Source: Chromatocurvus halotolerans (GTDB lineage: Bacteria; Pseudomonadota; Gammaproteobacteria; Pseudomonadales; Halieaceae). Taken from it: 49,865 bases of DNA. The stretch's first letter is position 1; the number at the start of each line of letters is the position of its first letter. The stretch spans positions 1-49,865 of the forward strand of contig NZ_SLWX01000022.1 of assembly GCF_004340525.1 (NCBI RefSeq), read 5' to 3'. Below, one piece after another: positions 8,659 to 19,238 of this stretch. Below the pieces are notes generated by a model, which was not told where the DNA came from, made no database searches, and saw nothing but the letters and a program-made list of their open reading frames with translations. The translations under genes were made by a program, and so were the position numbers.

Positions 8659-9009
8659 ATGAGTATCAAGAACGAGTCACGTTTGCGCCGCGCCCGTCGG
8701 GGACGCGCAAAGATGCGTACGCAAGGTGTGAATCGCCTCAGTGTACATCGCACGCCCCGTCATATTTACGCGCAGGTGTTCACGCCTGCAGGCGACAAGG
8801 TAATTGCGAGCGCGTCGACGCTGGACAGCGAACTTCGCAGCGGGTCTACAGGCAATATGGAAGCTGCGGCAGCGGTCGGAAAGCTGGTTGCAGAGCGAGC
8901 AAAACAGGCGGGCATTGAAAAAGTGGCGTTCGATCGCAGCGGCTACCGTTATCACGGCAGAGTCGCGGCGCTGGCCAATGCTGCACGCGAAGGTGGACTG
9001 GAATTCTAG
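8659..9009 (+). CDS. rplR: 50S ribosomal protein L18
   Basis: L18, 116 residues, binds 5S rRNA together with L5. Conserved segments include [15 protein letters not shown], the middle [20 protein letters not shown] and the C-terminal [19 protein letters not shown]. The basic N-terminus ([16 protein letters not shown]) is typical. Confidence 0.98.
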   Translation: MSIKNESRLRRARRGRAKMRTQGVNRLSVHRTPRHIYAQVFTPAGDKVIASASTLDSELRSGSTGNMEAAAAVGKLVAERAKQAGIEKVAFDRSGYRYHGRVAALANAAREGGLEF

Positions 9010-9018
9010 GAAAGCGAT

Positions 9019-9525
9019 ATGGCATTTAACGAGCAGTCAAAGCAGGACGGTGATCTCCAGGAAAAGCTGGTTCAGGTCAATCGCGTTGCAAAAGTGGTCA
9101 AGGGTGGTCGGATCTTCGGTTTCACAGCCCTCACGGTAGTTGGCGATGGCAATGGCAAGGTAGGCTTCGGCCGCGGCAAGGCACGTGAAGTGCCGGTCGC
9201 GATCCAGAAGGCCATGGAAGCCGCACGTCGCAACATGATCCAGGTGGATCTCAACGGCGACACCATTCAGTACCCGGTCAAGGCGCGTCATGGTGCCTCC
9301 AAGGTGTACATGCAGCCAGCTTCCGAGGGCACGGGCATCATTGCCGGTGGCGCCATGCGTGCAGTGCTGGAGCTGGCCGGTGTGCACAACGTACTCGCGA
9401 AATGCTATGGGTCCACGAACCCGGTCAACGTGGTTCGTGCGACTTTCAACGGCTTGCGGGATATGTCGTCCCCGGACGCCGTGGCAGCGAAGCGCGGCAA
9501 GTCTGTTGAAGAAATTCTGAATTAA
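9019..9525 (+). CDS. rpsE: 30S ribosomal protein S5
   Basis: S5, 168 residues, has an N-terminal dsRNA-binding-like domain ([33 protein letters not shown]) and the C-terminal fold ([19 protein letters not shown]). It helps form the mRNA entry tunnel with S3 and S4 and affects decoding accuracy. It lies between rplR and rpmD. Confidence 0.98.
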   Translation: MAFNEQSKQDGDLQEKLVQVNRVAKVVKGGRIFGFTALTVVGDGNGKVGFGRGKAREVPVAIQKAMEAARRNMIQVDLNGDTIQYPVKARHGASKVYMQPASEGTGIIAGGAMRAVLELAGVHNVLAKCYGSTNPVNVVRATFNGLRDMSSPDAVAAKRGKSVEEILN

Positions 9526-9543
9526 AGAGCGAGTTGTCGAGTC

Positions 9544-9726
9544 ATGGCTAAAGAAACGATCAGGGTGACGCTCGTGAAAAGCTTTCACGGTCGCCTGAAA
9601 AATCACAGGGCCTGCGTCAGTGGGCTGGGTCTGCGGCGCATCGGTCACACCGTCGAGGTGGAAGACACTCCGTCAGTGCGCGGCATGATCAACAAAGTCA
9701 ACTACCTGGTAAGGGTAGAGGAGTAA
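9544..9726 (+). CDS. rpmD: 50S ribosomal protein L30
   Basis: L30, 60 residues, begins [20 protein letters not shown] and continues with [20 protein letters not shown], a clear family match. It is a small 50S protein that is absent from some bacterial lineages but present here. It starts 18 bases after rpsE and stops 3 bases before rplO. Confidence 0.97.
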   Translation: MAKETIRVTLVKSFHGRLKNHRACVSGLGLRRIGHTVEVEDTPSVRGMINKVNYLVRVEE

Positions 9727-9729
9727 GTC

Positions 9730-10182
9730 ATGTCAGAGACAGAGATAATGCGGCTCAACACACTGAGTCCTGCCCCGGGCGCAAAGAAAGACGCCAAGCG
9801 GGTGGGGCGCGGTATCGGTAGCGGTTACGGCAAGACGGCCGGACGCGGCCACAAGGGTCAGAAAGCGCGGTCCGGCGGCAAGGTCAGTCCCGGATTCGAG
9901 GGTGGCCAGATGCCACTCCAGAAGCGTCTGCCAAAGTACGGCTTCTCGTCGCGGGTCTCCCGCACAACCGCGCAGCTGCGTTTGTCCGAGCTCGCAGGGG
10001 TTACGGCCGACGTTGTCGACCTGCAGGCGCTCAAGGACGCGGATGTCATTCGCAATGACGTTGAGCGGGTGCGCGTATTCCTGTCAGGAGAAATCGATCG
10101 CTCGGTCACAACCCGAGGCCTGAAGGTCAGCAAGGGCGCTCGCGAGGCGATCGAGCAAGCGGGCGGCAAGGTCGAAGAGTAA
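9730..10182 (+). CDS. rplO: 50S ribosomal protein L15
   Basis: L15, 150 residues, is a 50S assembly protein. The family opening [20 protein letters not shown] starts at residue 7. The ATG at 9730 is chosen because GAGGAG lies seven bases before it, while the ATG at 9748 (the more usual L15 start) has only a weak purine run. The glycine-rich [20 protein letters not shown] segment and [18 protein letters not shown] are intact. The stop codon directly abuts the secY ATG. Confidence 0.95.
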   Translation: MSETEIMRLNTLSPAPGAKKDAKRVGRGIGSGYGKTAGRGHKGQKARSGGKVSPGFEGGQMPLQKRLPKYGFSSRVSRTTAQLRLSELAGVTADVVDLQALKDADVIRNDVERVRVFLSGEIDRSVTTRGLKVSKGAREAIEQAGGKVEE

Positions 10183-11505
10183 ATGGCCGAGAAACCAGGC
10201 AACAAGAAAGCCGGTCTGGGCGAGCTGTTTGCTCGCCTGCGTTTTGTCCTGCTCGCGATTATCGTGTACCGGATCGGTACACATATTCCTGTGCCGGGCA
10301 TCGATCCGAATCAGCTCGCCGCGCTGTTCAATCAGAACCAGGGAACCGTACTGGGTCTTGCAAACATGTTTTCCGGCGGCGCGCTGGAGAGGATGAGCAT
10401 ACTCGCGCTGGGCATCATGCCCTACATATCTGCATCCATTATCATGCAGCTGATGTCGGCTGTGACGCCACAGCTGGAACAGTTGAAAAAGGAAGGCGAG
10501 TCCGGAAGACGCAAGATCAGTCAGTACACGCGCTACCTTACGGTGGTGCTTGCGATCGTTCAGGCGACGGGCATGACAGTGGGCATGGCCAATCAGGGAA
10601 TGTCCTATGATACCGGCGTGGTGTTTTTCGTCATTGCCATCACGTCGCTGGTGACTGGCGCTGTCTTCATGATGTGGCTTGGTGAACAGATCACCGAAAA
10701 GGGTGTCGGCAACGGGATTTCCCTGTTGATATTTGCCGGTATTGTTGCGGGCCTGCCGTCAGCTATCGGGCAGTCGCTCGAGCAGGCACGGCAGGGCGAG
10801 ATCAACATTCTGGTGCTGCTGTCAATTCTGGCGCTGGCGATCGCGGTCATCTACCTGATCGTGTTCATTGAGCGCGGGCAGCGGCGGATTACGGTGAACT
10901 ACGCCAAACGGCAGCAGGGTCGCAAAATGTATCAGGCCCAGAGCAGCCATCTGCCGCTCAAGGTGAACATGGCGGGCGTCATCCCGGCTATCTTCGCCAG
11001 CAGCATACTGCTGTTCCCGGCTTCTATCGCCCAGTGGTTCGCGAGTTCCGGGCAGGCGGACTGGCTGCAGGATCTTGCGGTCATGATCGGCCCGGGACAG
11101 CCGCTGAATATCCTGTTGTTCACGATATTTATCGTGTTCTTCTGCTTCTTCTACACGGCATTGATGTTCAATCCGCAGGAAGTGGCCGATAACCTGAAGC
11201 GCTCAGGCGCATTCGTGCCCGGAATTCGACCAGGGCAGCACACGGCGAACTATATCGATGGCGTCCTGACACGTCTCACGGTGTTTGGCTCGGCCTATAT
11301 CGCGCTGGTGTGTCTGCTGCCACAGTTCCTGGTAGTGACGTGGAATGTCCCCTTCTACCTGGGCGGTACTTCCCTGTTGATTGTGGTGGTCGTTGTGATG
11401 GATTTCATGGCGCAGGTCCAGAGCCACATGATGTCTCATCAGTATGACTCGGTCATGAAAAAAGCAAACCTCAAGACTTATGGCGGAGCCGGTCGCGCGC
11501 GTTGA
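10183..11505 (+). CDS. secY: Preprotein translocase subunit SecY
   Basis: SecY, 440 residues, is the channel of the Sec translocon in the inner membrane. Ten hydrophobic segments can be picked out, starting with [19 protein letters not shown], and the family motif [17 protein letters not shown] is present near residue 80. The large cytoplasmic loops contain the basic [19 protein letters not shown] and the ribosome-contacting [20 protein letters not shown] region. The start directly follows the rplO stop with no spacer, so expression is probably coupled. It is followed by rpmJ, as in other gammaproteobacteria. Confidence 0.98.
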   Translation: MAEKPGNKKAGLGELFARLRFVLLAIIVYRIGTHIPVPGIDPNQLAALFNQNQGTVLGLANMFSGGALERMSILALGIMPYISASIIMQLMSAVTPQLEQLKKEGESGRRKISQYTRYLTVVLAIVQATGMTVGMANQGMSYDTGVVFFVIAITSLVTGAVFMMWLGEQITEKGVGNGISLLIFAGIVAGLPSAIGQSLEQARQGEINILVLLSILALAIAVIYLIVFIERGQRRITVNYAKRQQGRKMYQAQSSHLPLKVNMAGVIPAIFASSILLFPASIAQWFASSGQADWLQDLAVMIGPGQPLNILLFTIFIVFFCFFYTALMFNPQEVADNLKRSGAFVPGIRPGQHTANYIDGVLTRLTVFGSAYIALVCLLPQFLVVTWNVPFYLGGTSLLIVVVVVMDFMAQVQSHMMSHQYDSVMKKANLKTYGGAGRAR

Positions 11506-11530
11506 CGGTCGGTGTTTTGGAGAGAAGGCA

Positions 11531-11647
11531 ATGAAAGTTCGTGCATCGGTAAAGAAGATCTGCAGAAACTGCAAAGTGGTGCGTCGTGGTGGTGTGGTTC
11601 GCGTGATTTGTGCGACCGATCCCCGACATAAGCAGCGTCAGGGTTAG
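11531..11647 (+). CDS. rpmJ: 50S ribosomal protein L36, zinc-binding type
   Basis: A 38-codon frame encodes [19 protein letters not shown] and ends [10 protein letters not shown], a complete L36. The zinc ribbon ligands C11, C14, C27 and H33 are all present, so this is the zinc-containing form that is usually replaced by a zinc-free paralogue under zinc limitation. GGAGAGAAGG lies just upstream of the ATG. It is the last gene of the spc set; a promoter for the alpha set follows. Confidence 0.96.
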   Translation: MKVRASVKKICRNCKVVRRGGVVRVICATDPRHKQRQG

Positions 11648-11664
11648 TTTCTTGCCAAATATGA

Positions 11665-11699
11665 TTGATTTTTATGGAGTAAATCGCTAAACTCTCGCG
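11665..11699 (+). promoter_or_regulatory. Probable promoter of the alpha (rpsM) operon
   Basis: TTGATT (11665-11670), a 17-base spacer and TAAACT (11688-11693) match sigma-70 elements moderately, and CTCGCG follows. The same TCGCG run follows the -10 of the rpsJ promoter. Transcription would begin near 11700 and give a leader of about 75 bases. Confidence 0.6.
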
Positions 11700-11775
11700 C
11701 CCTTCGCGGGGGCTCGTGCATCGCATGGGTACCATGGGCTGACTGGTTTAGCGTCACACGATTGGAGAAGGTTGA
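11700..11775 (+). promoter_or_regulatory. Structured rpsM leader, candidate S4-binding element
   Basis: The leader contains CGCGCCCTTCGCG and CATGGGTACCATG inverted repeats, then GGAGAAGG just ahead of the rpsM ATG. In E. coli the alpha-operon leader folds into a pseudoknot bound by S4. Equivalence here is inferred from location and from the presence of structure; I could not fold or align it. Confidence 0.4.
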
Positions 11776-12132
11776 ATGGCTCGTATCGCCGGCGTCAATG
11801 TCCCGGATAACAAGCACACGGTTATCTCGTTGACCTATATTTACGGTGTCGGTCGCGCTCAGGCGCGCCGGATCTGCAGTGCCTGCGGCATTGCTGAAAC
11901 TACCAAGATGAGTGAGTTGACGGACGCCGAGCTCGACACCTTGCGCGCAAGTGTCGGTGAGATGACTGTCGAGGGTGACCTTCGGCGAGAGCTGTCCATG
12001 AACATCAAGCGTCTCATGGATCTGGGCTGTAATCGCGGCCTGCGTCACCGGCGCAGTCTGCCGTTGCGTGGACAGAGGACAAAAACCAATGCGCGTACTC
12101 GCAAAGGACCGCGCAAGCCGATACGTCGATAA
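11776..12132 (+). CDS. rpsM: 30S ribosomal protein S13
   Basis: S13, 118 residues, lies in the 30S head and forms bridges to the 50S subunit. It starts [20 protein letters not shown] and ends with the RNA-binding region [20 protein letters not shown]. Length is normal. It opens the alpha set rpsM-rpsK-rpsD-rpoA-rplQ. Confidence 0.98.
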   Translation: MARIAGVNVPDNKHTVISLTYIYGVGRAQARRICSACGIAETTKMSELTDAELDTLRASVGEMTVEGDLRRELSMNIKRLMDLGCNRGLRHRRSLPLRGQRTKTNARTRKGPRKPIRR

Positions 12133-12215
12133 CGCTTCTATTGGAGCGATCAGCGTTTCCGGGTTTAGTGTAGCTGCATCATTTATGCAGTGTTGATATT
12201 AACAGGAATTGAGAT

Positions 12216-12608
12216 ATGGCAAAGCCAGGTGCCAAAAGCACTCGCAAGAAGATTTCACGCACGATTGCCGATGGCATTGCGCATGTGCACGCTTCTTTCA
12301 ACAACACCATTGTCACCATCACCGACCGTCAGGGCAATACCCTGAGCTGGGCGACCGCGGGTGGCTCGGGTTTTCGTGGTTCGCGCAAGAGCACGCCATT
12401 TGCTGCGCAGGTCGCTGCCGAGCGTGCCGGTGAAGCGGCCAAGGAATATGGTCTGCAGAACCTCGATGTGCAGGTGAAGGGACCGGGACCCGGTCGCGAG
12501 TCCGCGGTGCGCGCACTCAATGCCTGCGGCTACAAGATCAGCAACATCACCGATGTGACGCCGATCCCCCACAACGGTTGCCGCCCGCCCAAGAAGCGTC
12601 GCGTTTAA
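12216..12608 (+). CDS. rpsK: 30S ribosomal protein S11
   Basis: S11, 130 residues, forms part of the platform and mRNA exit site. Segments such as [19 protein letters not shown] and [20 protein letters not shown] are diagnostic, and it ends [12 protein letters not shown]. The 83-base gap to rpsM contains a small hairpin (CTGCAT/ATGCAG) but no clear promoter. Confidence 0.98.
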   Translation: MAKPGAKSTRKKISRTIADGIAHVHASFNNTIVTITDRQGNTLSWATAGGSGFRGSRKSTPFAAQVAAERAGEAAKEYGLQNLDVQVKGPGPGRESAVRALNACGYKISNITDVTPIPHNGCRPPKKRRV

Positions 12609-12628
12609 AGCAAACAGGACTATAGATT

Positions 12629-13249
12629 ATGGCTCGATATATTGGCCCCAAGTGCAAACTGTCACGGCGCGAAGGTACAGATCTGTTTCTGAAGAGCGGC
12701 GTTCGCTCCCTCGACTCCAAGTGCAAGCCAGAGTCGGTACCCGGACAGCACGGCGCCCGGCGTGGTCGCCTTTCCGATTATGGTGTGCAGCTGCGCGAAA
12801 AGCAGAAGGTGCGCCGGATGTACGGCGTGCTTGAAAAGCAGTTCCGCAACTATTACAAGGAAGCGGCGCGTCTCAAGGGAGCAACGGGTGAAAATCTGCT
12901 GCAGCTTCTTGAAAGTCGTCTGGACAACGTCGTTTATCGCATGGGATTCGGCTCAACCCGGTCCGAGTCGCGCCAGCTGGTGGCTCACAAGGCCATTCTG
13001 GTAAACGGCAAGACAGTCAATATCGCGTCCTATCAGGTACAGCCTGGTGATGTTGTCGCTGTGCGTGAAAAGGCCAAGAAGCAGCTTCGAGTGCAGGCGG
13101 CCCTCGCTCTCGCCGGTCAGCGCGGTGAGCCGGAGTGGATGGAGGTCAGCGTAGAAAAGCTCGAGGGAATATTCAAGGCAGCGCCGGAGCGGCAGGAGCT
13201 TTCGTCAGAGATCAACGAAAACCTGATCGTCGAGCTCTACTCCAAGTAG
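12629..13249 (+). CDS. rpsD: 30S ribosomal protein S4
   Basis: S4, 206 residues, nucleates 30S assembly, affects fidelity, and represses the alpha operon in E. coli. It begins [20 protein letters not shown] and contains the S4 RNA-binding domain ([39 protein letters not shown]). The N-terminus lacks the four-cysteine zinc motif, so this is the zinc-free type. Confidence 0.98.
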   Translation: MARYIGPKCKLSRREGTDLFLKSGVRSLDSKCKPESVPGQHGARRGRLSDYGVQLREKQKVRRMYGVLEKQFRNYYKEAARLKGATGENLLQLLESRLDNVVYRMGFGSTRSESRQLVAHKAILVNGKTVNIASYQVQPGDVVAVREKAKKQLRVQAALALAGQRGEPEWMEVSVEKLEGIFKAAPERQELSSEINENLIVELYSK

Positions 13250-13291
13250 TAGAAACGCTGGCCAGTCTACCAATCAGCTACAGGTGCCCCA

Positions 13292-14296
13292 ATGCAGAGT
13301 GCAGTAAATGAGTTATTGACACCCCGTGTCATAAAGGTCGAGGAAAAGAGCAGCACGCGAGCACAGGTGACGCTTGAGCCTCTTGAGCGCGGTTTTGGGC
13401 ATACCCTGGGTAATGCGTTACGACGTATTCTTCTGTCATCCATGCCTGGCTGTGCCATCACCGAAGTCGAGATAGATGGCGTCCTGCACGAATACAGCAC
13501 CATGGAAGGCGTTCAGGAAGACGTGATTGAAATCCTGCTGAATCTGAAAGACGTAGCCCTGGTGATGGCTGGCAAGGATGAGGTTGAGCTGACCCTTACC
13601 AAGAAGGGGCCGGGCGCCGTGACTGCGGGCGATATCCAGACGGATCACGATGTTGAAATCCGTAATCCTGATCACCTGATATGCCATATCAACGCGGAAA
13701 AGTCGGTGAACATGAAGCTGACGGCGATTCGGGGTCGCGGGTACTCTCCGGCAGATTCCCGGGAGAATCCCGAGGAAGAAACGCGGTCTATCGGTCGCCT
13801 CCAGCTCGACGCCACGTTCTCGCCGATCCATCGCGTGGCCTACGTTGTCGAGGCGGCGCGGGTTGAGCAGCGTACTGACCTCGACAAGCTGATACTGGAT
13901 CTTGAGACAAATGGTACGATCGATCCCGAAGAAGCCATTCGGCGTGCGGCAACCATTCTGCAGCAGCAGCTTGCGGTGTTCGTTGACCTTGAAAGTGAAG
14001 CCCAGTCGGTGTCTTCGGACTCAGAAGATGAGGTCGATCCGGTGCTCTTGCGTCCGGTGGATGATCTTGAGTTGACCGTGCGGTCGGCGAACTGCCTGAA
14101 GGCTGAGAATATCTATTATATCGGGGACCTGGTGCAGCGCACCGAGGTTGAGCTTCTGAAAACGCCGAACCTTGGCAAGAAGTCGCTCACCGAGATCAAG
14201 GATGTACTGGCTTCCCGTGGGCTGTCGCTGGGCATGCGCCTTGACAGCTGGCCGCCTGCCAGTTTGAAAAATGACGAGCGGGTTCTGAGCGCCTGA
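13292..14296 (+). CDS. rpoA: DNA-directed RNA polymerase subunit alpha
   Basis: RpoA, 334 residues, is the RNA polymerase alpha subunit. The N-terminal dimerization domain ([20 protein letters not shown] near residues 31-50) is followed by an acidic linker at about 235-250. The C-terminal domain includes [15 protein letters not shown], with R264 matching the UP-element-contacting arginine R265 of E. coli. It is cotranscribed with rpsD and rplQ. Confidence 0.98.
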   Translation: MQSAVNELLTPRVIKVEEKSSTRAQVTLEPLERGFGHTLGNALRRILLSSMPGCAITEVEIDGVLHEYSTMEGVQEDVIEILLNLKDVALVMAGKDEVELTLTKKGPGAVTAGDIQTDHDVEIRNPDHLICHINAEKSVNMKLTAIRGRGYSPADSRENPEEETRSIGRLQLDATFSPIHRVAYVVEAARVEQRTDLDKLILDLETNGTIDPEEAIRRAATILQQQLAVFVDLESEAQSVSSDSEDEVDPVLLRPVDDLELTVRSANCLKAENIYYIGDLVQRTEVELLKTPNLGKKSLTEIKDVLASRGLSLGMRLDSWPPASLKNDERVLSA

Positions 14297-14349
14297 GCGC
14301 CCGCGTGAGAACAGCGTGCTGAGACAGCACAGAGCAAAGGATTAGTAAG

Positions 14350-14736
14350 ATGCGTCATCGTCACAGTGGACGTCAGTTAAATCGAAACAGCTCCCACCGC
14401 AAGGCCATGTTTCGCAACATGACCAGTTCTCTGGTGGAGCACGAACTGATCAAGACAACGCTTCCAAAGGCCAAGGAACTCCGCGGCTACGCGGAGCCCC
14501 TGATTACCCTGGCCAAGAAGGACAGCGTAGCGAATCGTCGCCTGGCGTTCGACCGGCTGCGAAACAAGGAAACCGTGGGCAAGCTGTTCAGTGAGCTGGG
14601 ACCTCGATACCAGGCCCGGCCGGGTGGCTATATCCGCATTCTGAAGTGTGGCTTTCGCACGGGTGACAAGGCTCCCATGGCCTATGTCGAACTCGTTGAT
14701 CGGCCACAGCCTGAGAGTTTTGACGACGAGGATTGA
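14350..14736 (+). CDS. rplQ: 50S ribosomal protein L17
   Basis: L17, 128 residues, begins [20 protein letters not shown], the invariant family start, and contains [21 protein letters not shown] small GTGCTG/CAGCAC hairpin lies in the 53-base gap after rpoA. It is the last gene of the superoperon and is followed by a strong terminator. Confidence 0.98.
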   Translation: MRHRHSGRQLNRNSSHRKAMFRNMTSSLVEHELIKTTLPKAKELRGYAEPLITLAKKDSVANRRLAFDRLRNKETVGKLFSELGPRYQARPGGYIRILKCGFRTGDKAPMAYVELVDRPQPESFDDED

Positions 14737-14785
14737 CCCCCCCCAGCGGGTAGTGGCGTGCGGCGCAAGCCACATTGGCAAGCAC

Positions 14786-14817
14786 AAAAAGGCCGGATAA
14801 TTATCCGGCCTTTTTTT
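14786..14817. terminator. Bidirectional terminator between rplQ and uvrA
   Basis: GGCCGGATAATTATCCGGCC is a perfect 20-base palindrome, flanked by five A on the left and seven T on the right. It can end transcription of rplQ on the + strand and of uvrA on the - strand. Confidence 0.93.
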
Positions 14818-14866
14818 GTCCCGGGGATGGGCAAGCCAGGAGTTTGCAGGTGGCTACGCTGCCAGA

Positions 14867-17800
14867 TCAGGCCACCCTCTTTTTCCGGCGGCGTGTTGCA
14901 CTTGCGCTGTCATCTTTGGTTTTGGCGGTGGTTCGGGTTTTTCTCCGGGCTGGCTTCTTTGCATCAGACAGACCGTCTCGAGCGAGAAGAGGCTTGAGAA
15001 AGTGGCCCGTGTGAGAGCCTGCGCTTTCCGCGATATCTTCAGGTGTCCCGGTAGCAATGATGTGTCCCCCGCCACTGCCGCCCTCCGGTCCCAGGTCGAC
15101 AACCCAGTCTGCCGTCTTGATGACATCGAGGTTGTGTTCGATGATCACAATCGTGTTGCCGTGGTCACGAAGCTTGTGCAGCACGGCGAGCAGCTGCCGG
15201 ATATCCTCGAAATGCAGTCCGGTCGTTGGCTCGTCCAGAATGTAGAGTGTGCTGCCTGTGTCCCGTTTCGACAGCTCCCTGGAGAGTTTTACCCGCTGCG
15301 CCTCGCCACCTGAGAGCGTGGTCGCCGCCTGGCCCAGGCGGATATACGACAGGCCCACGTCCATCAGTGTCTGCAGCTTGCGGGCGATTGAGGGCACCGG
15401 CTCAAAGAAGGCAAAGGCGTCCTCAACGGTCATTTCCAGAACTTCGTGAATATTTCTGCCCTTGTAGCGGATATCCAGCGTCTCACGATTGTAGCGCTTG
15501 CCCTTGCAGACGTCGCAGGGTACGTGAATGTCGGGGAGGAAGTGCATCTCGACACGGGTGACGCCATCACCCTGGCAGGCTTCGCAGCGACCGCCCTTGA
15601 CGTTGAAGCTGAAGCGACCGGGCTTGTAGCCGCGCGAGCGCGCTTCCTGGGTGCCGGCGAACAGCTCACGTACCGGTGTGAATATGCCGGTGTAAGTGGC
15701 CGGGTTTGATCGCGGTGTGCGACCAATGGGGCTCTGGTCGATATCGATACACTTGTCGATGTGCTGCAGCCCCTCAATGCCCTCGTGCGCGGCGGCATTC
15801 AGCGTGGTTGCGCCGTTCAGTTCGGTGGCTGCGAGGGGGTACAGGGTGCCGTTGATGAGAGTGGATTTTCCGGAACCGGATACGCCGGTGATGCAGGTGA
15901 GCAGGCCCACGGGCAATTCAAGCGTCACGTTCTGCAGGTTGTTGCCGCTGGCGCCGAGCAGCCGGACAAGGCGTTTTTCGTCTGCCTGGCGCCTCTGCTC
16001 CGGAATTTCGATTCGGCGCTTGCCGGACAGGTAGGCGCCGGTGAGTGAGTCCTCGTTGCCGACAATGTCTGCCAGGGTTCCCTGCGCCACAATCCGTCCG
16101 CCGTGAACGCCGGCCCCGGGCCCGATATCGATGATGTGGTCTGCGCTGCGGATGGCGTCTTCATCGTGTTCTACCACCAGGACCGTATTGCCGATGTCAC
16201 GGAGATGCGTAAGCGTGCCCAGAAGCCGCTCGTTGTCGCGCTGGTGCAGGCCGATGGAGGGCTCATCGAGGATATACATCACACCGACCAGCCCGGCGCC
16301 AATCTGCGATGCCAGCCGGATCCGCTGTGCCTCACCGCCAGAGAGGGTTTCCGCACTGCGGTCCAGCGTCAGGTAGTTGAGACCGACATCGACCAGGAAT
16401 CGGTAACGGGCGCGGATCTCTTTCAGGATCTTTTCTGCGATCGCGCCCTGTCGGCCGGAGAGCTTCAGCGAATTGAAATAATCCTCGGATTCGCCTACCG
16501 GCATGGCGGTAATGCTCGGTAGTGTCCGCTCATCGATAAAGACGTGACGGGCATCGCGACATAGGCGGGTCCCGCCGCAGTCAGGACAGGGTGCCGTGGC
16601 GAGGAAGCGCGCGAGCTCCTCGCGCACCGACTGCGACTCCGTATCGCGGTAGCGACGCTCCATGTTTGGCAGGATACCCTCGAAGGCGTGGCGCCGCTGG
16701 AAAACACTGCCGCGATCATTGATGTAAGAGAAGGAGATTTCCTCACCCTTGCTGCCGGTGAGAATAATGTCGCGATGGCGTTGGCTGAGCTGCTCAAACG
16801 GCGTATCGATGTCGAAGCCGTAATGTTCCGCAAGCGAGGTCAGCATGTGGAAGTAGTAGACGTTGCGCCGGTCCCAGCCCCGGATGGCGCCTTCGGCCAG
16901 GCTGGCCTCAGGATGCAGAACCACGCGTGCCGGGTCGAAATACTGCTTGACGCCAAGACCATCGCAGCCGCTACAGGCGCCCGCCGGATTGTTGAAGGAG
17001 AATAGCCTCGGCTCCAGTTCATCGATGCTGTGGCCACATTCGGGGCAGGCAAAGCGGGCCGAGAACACGATATCGTCGTCATCGGCATCCATGTGACTGA
17101 CGGCAGCGAGGCCATCGGTAAGCTGCAGCGCCGTCTCAAAGGATTCCGCCAGCCGCAGGCCAAGGTCGTCACGCACCTTGAAGCGGTCTACCACGACGTC
17201 GATCGTGTGCTTCTTTTTCTTGTCCAGTTCGGGCAGGTCGTCAAGGTCGGTAATGCGTCCATTGATCCGTGCGCGCACGAATCCCGCGGCGCGCAGCTCC
17301 TCGAACACCTGCAGATGCTCCCCCTTGCGGCCGCGTACCACCGGAGCCAGCAGCATCAGTTTTTCTCCTTCGGGCATGGCCAGTACGCTGTCGACCATCT
17401 GGCTGACCGTCTGCGCCTGCAATGCGCGGTTGTGATCCGGACAGCGCGGCTCGCCGATGCGTGCATAAAGCAGGCGCAGATAGTCGTAGATCTCGGTAAT
17501 GGTGCCGACCGTGGAGCGCGGATTGTGTGACGTGGACTTCTGCTCGATGGAGATTGCCGGGGACAGGCCTTCAATGTGATCCATGTCCGGCTTTTCCATC
17601 ATGGACAGGAACTGTCGGGCGTAGGTGGACAGGGATTCGACGTAGCGTCGTTGACCTTCGGCGTAGAGCGTGTCGAACGCCAGGGAGGATTTTCCCGACC
17701 CCGACAGGCCGGTGATGACAATCAGCCGGTCGCGGGGAATATCCAGATCGATATTCTTGAGGTTGTGGGTGCGCGCACCGCGAACCTGAATTGTGTCCAT
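14867..17800 (-). CDS. uvrA: Excinuclease ABC subunit A
   Basis: UvrA, 977 residues, is the damage-sensing ATPase of nucleotide excision repair. Both ABC modules are intact: the first Walker A (GLSGSGKS) is at residues 31-38 and the second is [22 protein letters not shown] and [11 protein letters not shown] signatures and zinc-finger cysteines (CPECGHSID with [14 protein letters not shown] with CDVCKGK) are visible. The start [17 protein letters not shown] matches the family, so 51 upstream in-frame codons are excluded. The usual UvrA end (HFLKPLL, near residue 939) is followed by an unusual 38-residue tail rich in Lys and Arg. I found no LexA box upstream. It is divergent from the MFS gene and convergent with rplQ. 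Confidence 0.98.
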   Translation of the reverse strand: MDTIQVRGARTHNLKNIDLDIPRDRLIVITGLSGSGKSSLAFDTLYAEGQRRYVESLSTYARQFLSMMEKPDMDHIEGLSPAISIEQKSTSHNPRSTVGTITEIYDYLRLLYARIGEPRCPDHNRALQAQTVSQMVDSVLAMPEGEKLMLLAPVVRGRKGEHLQVFEELRAAGFVRARINGRITDLDDLPELDKKKKHTIDVVVDRFKVRDDLGLRLAESFETALQLTDGLAAVSHMDADDDDIVFSARFACPECGHSIDELEPRLFSFNNPAGACSGCDGLGVKQYFDPARVVLHPEASLAEGAIRGWDRRNVYYFHMLTSLAEHYGFDIDTPFEQLSQRHRDIILTGSKGEEISFSYINDRGSVFQRRHAFEGILPNMERRYRDTESQSVREELARFLATAPCPDCGGTRLCRDARHVFIDERTLPSITAMPVGESEDYFNSLKLSGRQGAIAEKILKEIRARYRFLVDVGLNYLTLDRSAETLSGGEAQRIRLASQIGAGLVGVMYILDEPSIGLHQRDNERLLGTLTHLRDIGNTVLVVEHDEDAIRSADHIIDIGPGAGVHGGRIVAQGTLADIVGNEDSLTGAYLSGKRRIEIPEQRRQADEKRLVRLLGASGNNLQNVTLELPVGLLTCITGVSGSGKSTLINGTLYPLAATELNGATTLNAAAHEGIEGLQHIDKCIDIDQSPIGRTPRSNPATYTGIFTPVRELFAGTQEARSRGYKPGRFSFNVKGGRCEACQGDGVTRVEMHFLPDIHVPCDVCKGKRYNRETLDIRYKGRNIHEVLEMTVEDAFAFFEPVPSIARKLQTLMDVGLSYIRLGQAATTLSGGEAQRVKLSRELSKRDTGSTLYILDEPTTGLHFEDIRQLLAVLHKLRDHGNTIVIIEHNLDVIKTADWVVDLGPEGGSGGGHIIATGTPEDIAESAGSHTGHFLKPLLARDGLSDAKKPARRKTRTTAKTKDDSASATRRRKKRVA

Positions 17801-17910
17801 GTCGTATCTACACTGGTAACGGAAAACCCCACAGTATAGGCGCATGTCGCGCCCGGCAAAACCGGTGTATCGCGACGCGGCTGTCTGTGGATGCTGCCGG
17901 CGCCTGAAGC

Positions 17911-17919
17911 TGCTAATAT
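17911..17919 (+). promoter_or_regulatory. Possible extended -10 promoter of the MFS gene
   Basis: TGCTAATAT provides a TGN extension and a partial -10, about 25 bases before the GTG start. No convincing -35 is present. Confidence 0.35.
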
Positions 17920-17943
17920 CGCGAAATTCCCGGGAGGCAGAGT

Positions 17944-19158
17944 GTGCTGACAAAAAATCCGATGACTTCGGTCGAGCGCCGCGCTGTTGGTGCGCTCGCC
18001 CTTCTCTACAGTTTCCGCATGCTGGGCCTGTTCATGGTCCTGCCGCTGCTTGCTCTGTATGCGGTCGATATGCCCGGCGGCACGCCGTTGATGATCGGCC
18101 TTGCCCTCGGTGCCTATGGCTTCAGCCAGGCCCTTCTGCAGATTCCGCTTGGCTGGCTGTCGGATCGTATTGGCAGAACCCCCGTTATTCTCGGCGGACT
18201 GCTGATGTTCGCTGCCGGTAGCCTGGTGGCGGGCCTTGCGGAGACGGTTCCCGGGATTGTGTTGGGTCGCCTGTTGCAGGGAGCCGGTGCCATCGCGGGC
18301 ACCGTCATGGCGCTGGTGGCCGACGTGACCGATGAGGAGCAGCGCACCAAGGCCATGGCCATTGTCGGTGCCAGTATCGGCCTGTCCTTCGCGGTGTCCC
18401 TTGTGCTCGGTCCCGTTGTGGCAGGTTTTGGCGGTTTGTCCAGTGTCTTCCTGCTGACTTTCGTGCTCGCGCTGGGTGGGATTGTCGTGGTCTTTCTCGG
18501 GGTCCCGCGCGGTGTGGTGAGCCGCGAACACGCAGAGGTGGGGACCCGTCCCGGGATGATCCGTAGTGTCCTCGCAACGCCGGCACTGCGACGGCTGAAT
18601 TTTGGGGTTTTCAGTCTGCACTTCATTCTGACCGCCAGCTTCCTGGTGATACCGTTTGCACTTCAGGACACCCTCTCCCTGCCGCGTGAGGCCCACTGGA
18701 AGATCTATCTGCCGGTTCTGGTCGCATCTTTGGTCGGCATGCTGCCGCTGTTACGCCTCGCCGAGCGCCATGGCAAGATAAGACCAGTGCTTGTCGGCAC
18801 GGTTGTCATGCTGCTGGTGTCAGTCGCCGGAATGACCTTGCTTGCCGTGCCCTGGGTGCTGTGCGTTGCCCTCTGGCTGTACTTCGTGGCGGTCAACTAC
18901 CTCGAGGCGACGCTGCCCTCGCTGGTCAGCAAGGCGGTTTTTTCCGGCGGCAAGGGCACGGCGCTTGGCGTGTACTCTACCTGTCAGTTTATCGGTGCTT
19001 TTACGGGTGGTGCCCTTGGCGGCCTTGCACTGCAGTACGGCGGCGTGCTGGGTCTGTTCGTACTGTGCCTGATCCCCGGATTGTTCTGGGTGCGCAGTAG
19101 TCTGGGCGTAACGGCGGCGTCGCCCGTGGTTGCTCAGGGCGCCACATCCGCCTCCTGA
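17944..19158 (+). CDS. MFS transporter, YajR-like
   Basis: This 404-residue membrane protein has about 12 hydrophobic segments and the MFS loop motif [14 protein letters not shown] between segments 2 and 3, the conserved position for such proton-coupled transporters. Overall it resembles YajR of E. coli, but at this length it lacks room for the C-terminal ferredoxin-like (YAM) domain found in that protein. The substrate is unknown. The start is GTG with GGGAGG ahead. The order uvrA (divergent), MFS, ssb recurs in Pseudomonas and relatives, so this is an old neighbourhood. Confidence 0.88.
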   Translation: MLTKNPMTSVERRAVGALALLYSFRMLGLFMVLPLLALYAVDMPGGTPLMIGLALGAYGFSQALLQIPLGWLSDRIGRTPVILGGLLMFAAGSLVAGLAETVPGIVLGRLLQGAGAIAGTVMALVADVTDEEQRTKAMAIVGASIGLSFAVSLVLGPVVAGFGGLSSVFLLTFVLALGGIVVVFLGVPRGVVSREHAEVGTRPGMIRSVLATPALRRLNFGVFSLHFILTASFLVIPFALQDTLSLPREAHWKIYLPVLVASLVGMLPLLRLAERHGKIRPVLVGTVVMLLVSVAGMTLLAVPWVLCVALWLYFVAVNYLEATLPSLVSKAVFSGGKGTALGVYSTCQFIGAFTGGALGGLALQYGGVLGLFVLCLIPGLFWVRSSLGVTAASPVVAQGATSAS

Positions 19159-19191
19159 CCGTTTTCGGCTGTCGCATTCGCCCGGCGGGAT

Positions 19192-19200
19192 TGCTATAGT
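19192..19200 (+). promoter_or_regulatory. Extended -10 promoter of ssb
   Basis: TGCTATAGT combines the TGN extension with a 5/6 match to TATAAT. It lies 38 bases before the ssb ATG. There is no clear -35 and none is required for this promoter class. Confidence 0.55.
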
Positions 19201-19238
19201 CCTCGGCAAGTTTGCAGCATATTCCGGGGGTTCGATTC

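Noticed and set aside
17801-17943. A LexA (SOS) box upstream of uvrA
   Set aside because: ACTG and CAGT half-sites are present on the - strand, but they are 16 bases apart; the gammaproteobacterial box needs 10, and the core is not A/T-rich.
17801-17953. A 51-residue N-terminal extension of UvrA
   Set aside because: The extension shows no similarity to UvrA, lies in the divergent promoter region, and the [15 protein letters not shown] start is canonical.
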